DNA of 6,013 bases, taken from assembly GCA_007135015.1 (NCBI GenBank), contig SLJS01000187.1, positions 1 to 6,013 of the forward strand. The letters run 5' to 3'. The translations under genes and the position numbers were made by a program. The stretch's first letter is position 1. The number at the start of each line of letters is the position of its first letter. Under the pieces are notes generated by a model. It worked only from the letters and a program-made list of their open reading frames with translations. It was not told the origin of the DNA and did not search any database. Of this stretch, positions 1-5,959 are shown one piece after another. This stretch comes from Alcanivorax sp. Lineage in GTDB: Bacteria > Pseudomonadota > Gammaproteobacteria > Pseudomonadales > Alcanivoracaceae.

Positions 1-114
1 ATCACCGAGAAGCTGCAGAATATCTACTTCGATCTGGTGCGCGGCCGGCTCGACCGCTACGGCGAGTGGCTCACGCTGGTGGGCCCGGGCGGCGCACGAG
101 GAACCGGATCCTGA
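1..114 (+). CDS. ilvE: Branched-chain-amino-acid aminotransferase, C-terminal end (partial)
   Basis: The window opens inside this gene; only the last 37 codons and the TGA stop (112-114) are present. The peptide begins ITEKLQNIYFDLVRG and contains EWLTLV, which matches the usual C-terminus of class IV PLP-dependent IlvE (GxIT-x-x-LQ-x-x-FFxLxxG...WLTxV). The enzyme interconverts leucine, isoleucine and valine with their 2-oxo acids, using glutamate/2-oxoglutarate, in the cytoplasm. The catalytic lysine and PLP-binding motifs lie upstream of the window and cannot be checked. About 11 residues rich in Gly, Arg and Ser follow the WLTLV end where family members normally stop or nearly stop; this tail looks non-conserved. 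The assignment is supported by context, because ilvE directly precedes waaF in Pseudomonas. The alternative is another class IV aminotransferase. Confidence 0.75.
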   Translation: MTEKLQNIYFDLVRGRLDRYGEWLTLVGPGGARGTGS

Positions 115-196
115 ACGGATCATTGCACTCCTGGGGACCTGTTGAGCCACCGTTGCAAACGGAGAAGGGCTCTTCATGGCAGGGCTTTGCTGGAGG

Positions 197-239
197 GTCC
201 CCTCTCCCCTGGTGGGAGAGGGACAGGGAGAGGGGGAGG
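197..239 (+). repeat. REP-like palindromic repeat, copy A
   Basis: CCCTCTCCC (200-208) and GGGAGAGGG (214-222) form a perfect 9-bp stem around the loop CTGGT. The outer bases GT (197-198) and AC (223-224) extend the stem if one C is bulged. A G-rich tail (226-239) follows. The reverse complement of 279-319 has the same layout: the same 10-base left arm, a 5-base loop, GGGAGAGGG and a G-rich tail. The two are therefore diverged copies of one element in opposite orientation. C/G-rich palindromes of this kind are, as far as I know, dispersed in intergenic regions of many proteobacterial genomes. Mobility or function is not visible here. Confidence 0.7.
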
Positions 240-278
240 AAGTACGGGAAAGCGTTTGAGCAGTGCGGCTTGCGTAGC

Positions 279-320
279 TTCACCCTCACCCCAACCCCTC
301 TCCCGTCAAGGGAGAGGGGC
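279..320 (-). repeat. REP-like palindromic repeat, copy B (inverted)
   Basis: CCCCTCTCCC (295-304) and GGGAGAGGGG (310-319) form a perfect 10-bp stem with loop GTCAA. The preceding C-rich tail (281-292) is the complement of the G-rich tail of copy A. Relative to copy A the element is inverted, with about 40 bases between the two, so the pair could fold into one long cruciform or hairpin spanning about 197-320. Such back-to-back pairs resemble the twin arrangement of REP elements (BIMEs); that comparison is inference. Confidence 0.7.
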
Positions 321-324
321 TTTT
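295..324 (+). terminator. Possible intrinsic terminator after ilvE (within repeat copy B)
   Basis: A perfect 10-bp G/C-rich hairpin (295-304 with 310-319) is followed by C and four T residues (321-324). This is the shape of a Rho-independent terminator with a short T tract. It lies 181 bases past the ilvE stop and about 95 bases before waaF, so it would separate the two transcription units. The T run is short and the hairpin is also a dispersed repeat, so termination may be incidental. Confidence 0.4.
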
Positions 325-407
325 ACGAGACCCTCCGCCGGGAAAGTAGCGTATCGGCACACCTGGCCAGCTCGGCCAGTCGTGACCGGGGGTGCGACAG
401 TCTTGTC

Positions 408-412
408 AGGAG
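408..412 (+). promoter_or_regulatory. Ribosome binding site of waaF (decides the TTG start)
   Basis: AGGAG at 408-412 is six bases (CTGATC) upstream of the TTG at 419-421. It is the best Shine-Dalgarno match near the 5' end of the waaF frame. It lies inside the longer frame that would begin at GTG 392, so it argues for the downstream start. Confidence 0.7.
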
Positions 413-418
413 CTGATC

Positions 419-1483
419 TTGGTACAGGTCCATAACGTCACGCCGCCACGCATTCTGGTTGTCGGCCCGTCCTGGGTGGGCGACATGGTCATGGCGCAGA
501 CGCTGTTCTCCGAGCTGAAAAGGCGCCGGCCGGACGCGGTGATCGATGTGCTGGCACCGCAGTGGAGCCAGCCGCTGCTGGCGCGCATGCCTGAAGTGCG
601 CAATGCGCTGTCGCTGCCGTTCGAACACGGCGAGCTTCGGCTGCGCGACCGGCGCACCCTGGCGCGCACCCTGATCGGCGACTACGACCAGGCCATTGTG
701 CTGCCCAACTCCTTCAAGTCCGCGCTGCTTCCCTTCTGGGCGAAGATCCCGAAGCGCACCGGCTGGCGCGGCGAAATGCGCTACGGTCTGCTCAACGACC
801 TGCGGGTGCTCGACCGCGAACGCTACCCGCTGATGGTGCAGCGCTTCGTGGCCCTGGCGGGCGAACGCAAAGAGGCGCCGCCGCCACTGGAGACGATCCG
901 GCCGCCGGCGCTGCAGGTGAATACCAGCAGCGCGGACCGCATCCTGCGCGGCATGGGGCTGCGTCAGGCGCTGCCGGTGCTGGCGCTGTGTCCCGGTGCC
1001 GAGTTCGGCCCCTCCAAGAAGTGGCCGGAGGAGCACTTTGCGGCGGTGGCCGCCCATCAGCTGGAGCAGGGCTGGCAGGTCTGGATTTTCGGCTCTCCCA
1101 ACGACCGGGAAGTGGCGGCGCGCATTCGCGAGCAGGTTCCGGAGAAACTGCGCTGGCGTCTGCATGTGCTGGCCGGTGAAACCTCCCTGGAAGAGGCCGT
1201 GGACCTGATGTCGCTGGCCCATGCGGTGGTGAGCAATGACTCCGGGCTGATGCATATCGCCGCCGCCCTGCACCGTCCCCTGGTGGCGCTGTATGGCTCC
1301 ACCTCCCCGGGCTTTACGCCGCCACTGCACCAGGACGTGGAGATCCTGCGGCTGGGGCTGGACTGCAGCCCCTGCTTCGAGCGCGAGTGCCCCCTGGGGC
1401 ACCAGGACTGCCTGAAGAAGCTGGACCCGGATCGGGTCACCGATGCACTGGCACGGGTGGCGCCGCAGGAGTGGATGCGATGA
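419..1483 (+). CDS. waaF: ADP-heptose--LPS heptosyltransferase II
   Basis: WaaF transfers the second L-glycero-D-manno-heptose from ADP-heptose to HepI of the LPS inner core, in the cytoplasm at the inner membrane (family GT9). From the TTG at 419 it is 354 residues, close to the usual ~350. The N-terminus has RILVVGPSWVGDMVMAQ (11-27), including the Asp at 22 expected for catalysis. Also seen are PGAEFGPSKKWP (192-203), the nucleotide-sugar site VSNDSGLMHIAAA (271-283) and YGSTSPGFTPP (292-302). The end carries the typical cysteine cluster (316, 319, 324, 331) in the DCSPCF...C...C context. The frame stays open to a GTG at 392 (363 residues), but AGGAG correctly spaced before the TTG and the family length favour 419. 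It is the first gene of the operon. WaaC is the nearest paralogue; the GPSWVGDMVM and PGAEFGPSKKWP motifs identify WaaF. Confidence 0.95.
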   Translation: MVQVHNVTPPRILVVGPSWVGDMVMAQTLFSELKRRRPDAVIDVLAPQWSQPLLARMPEVRNALSLPFEHGELRLRDRRTLARTLIGDYDQAIVLPNSFKSALLPFWAKIPKRTGWRGEMRYGLLNDLRVLDRERYPLMVQRFVALAGERKEAPPPLETIRPPALQVNTSSADRILRGMGLRQALPVLALCPGAEFGPSKKWPEEHFAAVAAHQLEQGWQVWIFGSPNDREVAARIREQVPEKLRWRLHVLAGETSLEEAVDLMSLAHAVVSNDSGLMHIAAALHRPLVALYGSTSPGFTPPLHQDVEILRLGLDCSPCFERECPLGHQDCLKKLDPDRVTDALARVAPQEWMR

Positions 1484-1530
1484 TTGCGTCGACTTCCGGT
1501 TCCGGGCGTTCTGCCCGGCGTGAGGGCTGA
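1480..1530 (+). CDS. Possible 16-codon coupling mini-ORF between waaF and waaC
   Basis: An ATG at 1480 overlaps the waaF stop as ATGA. It opens a 16-codon frame (MIASTSGSGRSARREG) that ends with TGA at 1528-1530, two bases before the waaC ATG. AGGAG (1467-1471) lies eight bases upstream of this ATG. The frame differs from both neighbours, so it is not a waaC extension. Its peptide resembles no protein I know. A plausible role is to carry ribosomes across the gap and through the hairpin at 1502-1518 to waaC. This is inference from position only; a short frame like this can easily arise by chance. Confidence 0.25.
   Translation: MIASTSGSGRSARREG
1502..1518 (+). promoter_or_regulatory. Small hairpin just before the waaC ribosome binding site
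   Basis: CCGGGC (1502-1507) and GCCCGG (1513-1518) form a perfect 6-bp G/C stem with a GTTCT loop. It ends two bases before the TGAGGG (1521-1526) that serves as the waaC Shine-Dalgarno. It could modulate access of ribosomes to waaC. There is no T tract, so it is not a terminator. A short stem like this is not rare in GC-rich DNA. Confidence 0.3.
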
Positions 1531-1532
1531 TC

Positions 1533-2591
1533 ATGCGCGTATTGCTGGTCAAGACCTCTTCACTGGGCGACATCATCCATACGCTGCCCGCCGTGACGGA
1601 TGCCGCCCGGGCGATTCCGGAGCTTCGCGTCGACTGGGTAGTGGAGGAAGCCTTCGCGGAGATCCCCGGCTGGCATCCGGCGGTGGAGCAGGTGATCCCG
1701 GTGGCATTGCGCCGCTGGCGCAGGCATCCCCTGCGCGCGCGGCGCAGCGGGGAATGGGCGGCCTTTCGCAAACGTCTTGGCGAGCAGAATTACGACCTGG
1801 TGGTGGACGCCCAGGGCCTGCTCAAGAGCGCCTGGCTGACCCGTTACGTCGCCGCCCCGGTCCATGGCCCGGACCGGCATTCGGCCCGGGAGCAACTGGC
1901 CAGCCTGTTCTACGACCACCGCCATGCCGTGGACCCTGCACTGCATGCGGTGGAGCGCACGCGCCGGTTGTTCGCCGCCGCTCTGGGGTATACCCCCGAG
2001 CATGCCCGCCAGGACTACGGCCTGGATCCCGGGCGTTTTGCGCAGGAACTCCACGGGCCGGCGCCGGTGGTGTTTCTCCATGGCACCACCTGGCGCACCA
2101 AGCACTGGCCGGAAGCCTACTGGCGCGAGCTGGCCTGCCGGGTCGCGCAGGCGGGTTACCCGGTACGGATTCCCTGGGGCAATGACATCGAGCGCGAGCG
2201 CGCCGGGCGTATCGCCTCGGATCTGGCGGGGGTGGAGGTGCTGCCCCCCATGGATCTGGCCGGCCTGGCCCGGGTGCTGGCCGCCGCCCGGGGCTGCGTG
2301 GCGGTGGACACCGGCCCGGGCCATCTGGCCGCGGCACTGGGCGTGCCCACGGTGTCGTTATTCGGCCCCACCAGCCCGGGCCGAACCGGGGCCTGGGGCC
2401 CGGAGCAGATTCATCTGGCCTCCGACTTCCCCTGCGCTCCCTGCTTCAGCCGTACCTGCCGCTATCGCCCCACCCGGGCGGACCGTCGCCATCACGACCT
2501 GGAGGCGGAGCACCCGCTGTGCTTTACCCGCTTGCCACCGGCGCGGGTATGGGAGAATCTGCGGCGGATGCTGGAAGGGGTGAACCGGTGA
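1533..2591 (+). CDS. waaC: ADP-heptose--LPS heptosyltransferase I
   Basis: WaaC adds the first L,D-heptose from ADP-heptose to Kdo2-lipid A (family GT9, cytoplasmic side of the inner membrane). The product is 352 residues; family members are usually 320-355. The N-terminus MRVLLVKTSSLGDIIHTLPA is diagnostic, with Asp13 as the expected catalytic base. HGTTWRTKHWPEAYW (183-197), VDTGPGHLAAALG (258-270) and LFGPTSPGRTG (276-286) form the ADP-heptose site. Cysteines 301, 304, 309 and 330 form a C-terminal cluster similar to that of WaaF. The ATG at 1533 is preceded by TGAGGG (1521-1526), and the protein starts exactly at the family consensus. It follows waaF after 49 bases and overlaps the waaG start by 4 bases. 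Together with WaaF it builds the diheptose that WaaG and WaaP then modify. Confidence 0.95.
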   Translation: MRVLLVKTSSLGDIIHTLPAVTDAARAIPELRVDWVVEEAFAEIPGWHPAVEQVIPVALRRWRRHPLRARRSGEWAAFRKRLGEQNYDLVVDAQGLLKSAWLTRYVAAPVHGPDRHSAREQLASLFYDHRHAVDPALHAVERTRRLFAAALGYTPEHARQDYGLDPGRFAQELHGPAPVVFLHGTTWRTKHWPEAYWRELACRVAQAGYPVRIPWGNDIERERAGRIASDLAGVEVLPPMDLAGLARVLAAARGCVAVDTGPGHLAAALGVPTVSLFGPTSPGRTGAWGPEQIHLASDFPCAPCFSRTCRYRPTRADRRHHDLEAEHPLCFTRLPPARVWENLRRMLEGVNR

Positions 2592-3709
2592 AACTGGCTT
2601 TCTGCCTGTACAAGTACTTTCCCTTCGGGGGCATGCAGCGGGATTTCCTGCGTATTGCCCGCGAATGCCGGGACCGGGGGCATGCCGTGCGCGTCTATGT
2701 GCTCGAATGGGAAGGCGAAGTCCCCGACTGGCTGGAACTGGTCCGGGTGCCCGTCAAGGCGCTGGGCAACACCCGGCGCTACCGCGCCTACAGTCGCCGG
2801 GTGGCGGAGTATCTTTGCGCGCATCCGGTGGACCGGGTGGTGGGCTTCAACAAGATGCCGGGGCTGGACCGGTACTATGCCGCCGATCCCTGTTTCGAGG
2901 AAAAGGCGCGCACCCTGCGCGGGCCGCTGTACCGTTTCGGCGGACGCTACCGGCACTTCAGTCGCTACGAGCAGGCGGTCTTTGAGCCCGGCGGCTGCCC
3001 TGTGATCATGATCATTTCGCCGAAACAGCAGGAACAGTTCCAGCGGCATTACGGCACCGAAGACAGCCGCTTCCATCTGTTGCCTCCGGGCATCACCCCT
3101 GACCGCCGGGCGCCGTCGGATGCCGCCGAGCGCCGGCGGGCGTTTCGCCGCCGGTGGCAGCACGCGGACGATGACATGCTGCTGCTGCAGGTGGGCTCGG
3201 ATTTCGTGCGCAAGGGGCTGGAACGAAGCGTCCGGGCAATGGCCGCGTTGCCGGCCGGGCAGCGGGAGAAAACCTGGCTGTATGTGATCGGCAAGGCGGA
3301 CAGCAGGCCCTTTGCCAGACTGGCAAGACGGCTGGGCGTGGAAGAGCGGGTGCGGTTTCTCGGCGGGCGCGACGACGTGCCCGATTTCCTGCTGGGCGCG
3401 GACCTGCTGTTGCACCCGGCCCGTGACGAGACCGGTGGCATCGTGCTGGTCGAGGCCATGGTGGCGGGGCTGCCGGTCATTGCCACCGAGCTTTGCGGCT
3501 TTGCCCATCACGTTTCCCGCGCGCAGGCCGGTGTGCTGATTCCCTCGCCCTTTGAGCAGTCAGCACTGGACACCGCGGTCGAGCAGGCGCTGGGCGACCC
3601 CGAGCAACGGCATTGGTGGCAGCGCAACGGGCTGGCGTACGGCGAGAACGAAGAACTCTACCGCAGCGCACAGCGGGCCGCCGACATCATCCTGGAGGAG
3701 TGCCGGTGA
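2588..3709 (+). CDS. waaG: LPS core glycosyltransferase WaaG (GT4 family)
   Basis: WaaG starts the outer core by adding a hexose to HepII. It is a UDP-glucose glucosyltransferase in enterics; in Pseudomonas the first outer-core sugar is galactosamine, so the donor here is not certain. The product is 373 residues, matching the usual ~374. The N-terminus MKLAFCLYKYFPFGGMQRDF is the family signature with the glycine-rich acceptor-side loop. The C-terminal Rossmann domain has QVGSDFVRKG (201-210, with the Arg-Lys pair of GT4 enzymes), VRFLGGRDDVPDFLLGADLLLHPA (255-278) and the E-x7-E motif in ETGGIVLVEAMVAGLPVIAT (Glu281, Glu289). The start is GTG at 2588, overlapping the waaC stop as GTGA, with GGAAGGGG (2573-2580) seven bases upstream. 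The frame extends further upstream to 2519, but that part lies inside waaC and is not conserved. It overlaps waaP by 4 bases. Confidence 0.93.
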   Translation: MKLAFCLYKYFPFGGMQRDFLRIARECRDRGHAVRVYVLEWEGEVPDWLELVRVPVKALGNTRRYRAYSRRVAEYLCAHPVDRVVGFNKMPGLDRYYAADPCFEEKARTLRGPLYRFGGRYRHFSRYEQAVFEPGGCPVIMIISPKQQEQFQRHYGTEDSRFHLLPPGITPDRRAPSDAAERRRAFRRRWQHADDDMLLLQVGSDFVRKGLERSVRAMAALPAGQREKTWLYVIGKADSRPFARLARRLGVEERVRFLGGRDDVPDFLLGADLLLHPARDETGGIVLVEAMVAGLPVIATELCGFAHHVSRAQAGVLIPSPFEQSALDTAVEQALGDPEQRHWWQRNGLAYGENEELYRSAQRAADIILEECR

Positions 3710-4521
3710 AGCTTTTCCTGTTGCCCCCCTTTGACGACGACTGGTTCGCCCGGGATCCCTTTGCCGCGGTCGAAGCCCTGGACGGTGAGGTCTACCGGGC
3801 CCTGGAAGGCCGGTGCACCCTGCGTACCGAAGTGGCCGGGCAGCCGGTGTTCGCCAAGATCCATCGCGGCGTGGGCTGGTCGGAAATCCTCAAGAACCTG
3901 ATCCGGCTTCGCTGGCCGGTGACCAGTGCGCTGAACGAATGGCGCGCCATCAGCCGGCTCGAGGAACTGGGGGTGGCCACCATGCGGGCCCTGGCCGCCG
4001 GCGAGCGTGGCGGCAATCCGGCCCGGCGGCATTCCTTTCTGGTGACCGCCGAGCTTGCGCCCACCATCAGTCTCGAAGACCTGACCCGGCACTGGCGCGA
4101 GGAGCCGCCGACACTCGCGCTCAAGCGCGCGGTGCTGCGCCGGGTAGCGTCCATGGTGCGGCGCATGCACGAGGGCGGCATGAATCACCGGGATTGCTAC
4201 CTCTGCCACTTTCTTGTCCACGAGCCGATACCCGAAGATCCGCGTCAAATGAAGATCTCGCTGATCGATCTGCATCGCGCCCAGATCCGCCGGCGGGTGC
4301 CCCGGCGCTGGCGGGACAAGGACCTGGCCGCGCTGTATTTCTCCGCGCTGCCCATGGGGCTGAGCCGGCTCGAGAAGCTTCGTTTTCTCCGGCTGTACTT
4401 CGGTCGGCCGCTGCGTGACGTGCTCCGTGACGAGGCCCGCTCCCTTCGATGGCTGGAGCGGGAAGTGGTGCGCCTGGAGGACCGCTATTACCGGCGCTTT
4501 GCCCCGGGGGTGGAATCATGA
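3706..4521 (+). CDS. waaP: LPS core heptose I kinase
   Basis: WaaP phosphorylates HepI of the inner core with ATP; inner-core phosphate is important for outer-membrane integrity and, in Pseudomonas, for viability. The product is 271 residues (family about 265-270) and begins MKLFLLPPFDDDW. It has a eukaryotic-like kinase fold. Visible elements are the ATP-binding lysine in VFAKIHRG (Lys51), NEWRA (Glu78), the catalytic loop MNHRDCYLCHFL with Asp163, and the metal-binding IDLHRAQ with Asp188. All key residues are present, and the HRDCYLCHF loop is specific to WaaP within the InaA/Kdo-kinase clan. The start is GTG at 3706, overlapping the waaG stop as GTGA, with GGAGGAG (3694-3700) five bases upstream. 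An upstream extension to 3613 lies inside waaG and is not conserved. It overlaps the next kinase gene by 4 bases. Confidence 0.95.
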   Translation: MKLFLLPPFDDDWFARDPFAAVEALDGEVYRALEGRCTLRTEVAGQPVFAKIHRGVGWSEILKNLIRLRWPVTSALNEWRAISRLEELGVATMRALAAGERGGNPARRHSFLVTAELAPTISLEDLTRHWREEPPTLALKRAVLRRVASMVRRMHEGGMNHRDCYLCHFLVHEPIPEDPRQMKISLIDLHRAQIRRRVPRRWRDKDLAALYFSALPMGLSRLEKLRFLRLYFGRPLRDVLRDEARSLRWLEREVVRLEDRYYRRFAPGVES

Positions 4522-5957
4522 ACCGGCCCGCCGACATCGAATCCCTGCGCCGGGCCGGCCGTGCCGTGCAGTTGCCGCTGACCCTGGTGCTGCATGATGG
4601 CCGGCGCCTGGAGCTGGAGCAGATGCTGCGGCTGCTGCCGGGCAAGCGCATCGTCGCGCGCGGCAGCCTGGATGGGCAGCCGGTGCTGGCGAAAGTCTTT
4701 ATCGCGGCCCGGGGTGCAAGGCGGCACATGCGCCGGGAACTGCGCGGCATTCATGTGCTCCATGACCGCGGGCTGCCCACCCCGCAACTCCTCGCCTCCG
4801 GCATGACGGGCAAGGCACCGGTCATTATCACCGAATGGCTGGATCGGGCGCGTACCCTCACGGATGTCCGTCGGACCCTGGATGGCGCGCCGTCGCGGGA
4901 AAGTCTGAATCGTTTCCGGCCGCTGATGAAGCTGGTGGCGGCCATGCATGTCCGGGGGGTGTGGCAGCGGGACATTCATTCGGGCAACTTCCTGGAGCAT
5001 GAAAGCCGGCTGCTGATCATCGATGGCGACGAGGTGCGCAGTCGCGGAAACCGGCCTCTTTCCCCCGCCCGGGCCTGCGACAACCTGGGCCGGTTGCTGG
5101 CGGAGCTTTCTCCGGAACTGGACGGCCTTGTTTCGGAACTGCATGACGCCTACCGCCAGGCAGGCGGGCCGGATTTTTCCGAAGCGCGTCTTGCCACCGC
5201 CCGGCGTCGCCATCTCGAGCGGCGCACCCGCGAACGTCTGGCGCGGGTGGACCGGGACTGTTCGCGGTTCCGGGTGCGGGCGGACGCGCGCCGGCATGTC
5301 GTGGTGCGGAGGGAACTGGCCGAGGACCTTGCGCCCGTGTTGCATGACCCGGAGCAGTTCATGACCTCCGGGGAATGCCTCAAGCAGGGCGGCAACAGCA
5401 CCGTGGTGCGCGCCCGGGTGGCCGGCCGGGATCTTGTGGTCAAGCGCTACAACCTGAAGAACCCGATGGTGCGCCTCCGGCGCATGCGCTATCGCTCCCG
5501 ACCCTGGAACGCCTGGCGCGAGGGCAGGCGGCTGGAGATCCTGGGCGTGGCCACGCCGGCGCCACTGGCGCTGATTCGCGAACGCCGGCTGGGGCTCTAT
5601 GGCCGGGCCTGGCTGATCACCGAGCATGTGCCCGGCCAGGATATCCGCGAGCGCTGGCGTGAGTACGAACAGGGCCCGCAGTTTCCGCAGGAGGACGCGC
5701 GGGTGCTGGGCGAGGCCTTCGACAGGCTGGACCGGGCCCGCGTCACCCACGGCGACATGAAGGGCAGCAATATCCTCTGGTACAAGGACATCCCGTACCT
5801 GACGGACCTGGACGCCATGAAGGCCCACCGCCGGGAGGAGTCCTTCCGCCGCGCCCGCGACGCCGACCGGCAGCGCTTTCTGGAGAACTGGCCCGAGGAT
5901 GCACCGCTTCGCCAATGGCTGCATAATGCGCTACCTTTCGGCGGGGCCGAAAGGTAG
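4518..5957 (+). CDS. Twin-domain LPS-kinase-like protein (InaA/RfaP family, two fused kinase domains)
   Basis: The 479-residue product contains two kinase-like cores. Domain 1 (about 25-215) has VLAKVF (Lys59), RREL (Glu74), the catalytic loop WQRDIHSGNF (Asp152) and LLIIDGDEV (Asp169). Domain 2 (about 285-470) has LVVKRY (Lys309), NAWRE (Glu335), the loop THGDMKGSNILW (Asp413) and YLTDLDAMK (Asp430). An Arg-rich linker of about 70 residues joins them. Both cores keep the Lys/Glu/Asp/Asp set, so both may be active. No signal peptide or membrane segment is visible. It probably phosphorylates inner-core heptose, or supports that step, in the cytoplasm. Pseudomonas has a kinase of similar length after waaP (one of the wapP/wapQ/PA5006 group), but I am not sure which name applies, so no symbol is given. 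The ATG at 4518 overlaps the waaP stop as ATGA; its Shine-Dalgarno (GGGGGTGG, 4506-4513) is only moderate. The stop lies within a hairpin. Confidence 0.85.
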   Translation: MNRPADIESLRRAGRAVQLPLTLVLHDGRRLELEQMLRLLPGKRIVARGSLDGQPVLAKVFIAARGARRHMRRELRGIHVLHDRGLPTPQLLASGMTGKAPVIITEWLDRARTLTDVRRTLDGAPSRESLNRFRPLMKLVAAMHVRGVWQRDIHSGNFLEHESRLLIIDGDEVRSRGNRPLSPARACDNLGRLLAELSPELDGLVSELHDAYRQAGGPDFSEARLATARRRHLERRTRERLARVDRDCSRFRVRADARRHVVVRRELAEDLAPVLHDPEQFMTSGECLKQGGNSTVVRARVAGRDLVVKRYNLKNPMVRLRRMRYRSRPWNAWREGRRLEILGVATPAPLALIRERRLGLYGRAWLITEHVPGQDIRERWREYEQGPQFPQEDARVLGEAFDRLDRARVTHGDMKGSNILWYKDIPYLTDLDAMKAHRREESFRRARDADRQRFLENWPEDAPLRQWLHNALPFGGAER

Positions 5958-5959
5958 CG
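5929..5959 (+). other. Perfect 14-bp hairpin spanning the stop codon of the twin kinase gene
   Basis: Bases 5929-5942 pair perfectly with 5946-5959 around a GGG loop; the core arm is GCTACCTTTCGGC with its exact complement. The structure covers the last eight or so codons and the TAG stop (5955-5957). No T run follows, so it is not a canonical intrinsic terminator. It could block 3' exonucleases, slow termination or end transcription with help from Rho. This is a 3' structural element seen directly; its role is unknown. Confidence 0.6.

Larger units (their letters stand above)
115..418. other. Intergenic region between ilvE and waaF, without a gene
   Basis: These 304 bases separate the ilvE stop from the waaF start. 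Open frames crossing the region have no recognisable protein content and run through the repeats or into waaF in the wrong frame. The region holds two inverted copies of a palindromic repeat (about 197-239 and 279-320), a possible terminator (295-324) and the waaF ribosome binding site (408-412). The waaF operon promoter should lie here, most likely in 325-400, but I see no convincing -35/-10 pair. Confidence 0.8.

Noticed and set aside
322..352. Possible promoter TTTACG (322-327) and TAGCGT (347-352) for waaF
   Set aside because: Poor match to the -10 consensus and 19-base spacing; the location is plausible but the sequence does not support a call.
66..435. Small open frames in the ilvE-waaF intergenic region on both strands
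   Set aside because: They run through the palindromic repeats and into ilvE or waaF, with low-complexity Pro/Arg/Gly sequence and no good ribosome binding site.
323..1771. Long minus-strand open frame (482 codons) opposite waaF
   Set aside because: It is antisense to waaF and the start of waaC, rich in His, Gln and Arg without any recognisable domain, as expected for the complement of GC-rich genes.
3003..3014. Perfect 12-base palindrome TGATCATGATCA inside waaG
   Set aside because: It encodes Val-Ile-Met-Ile-Ile in a conserved part of the protein, and no regulatory context is visible; most likely chance.
2492..3511. Minus-strand open frame (339 codons) opposite waaG
   Set aside because: Shadow of the well-supported waaG; no protein family features and no plausible start context.
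4488..5924. Minus-strand open frame (478 codons) opposite the twin kinase gene
   Set aside because: Antisense shadow; the + strand frame has paired kinase motifs and correct operon overlaps.
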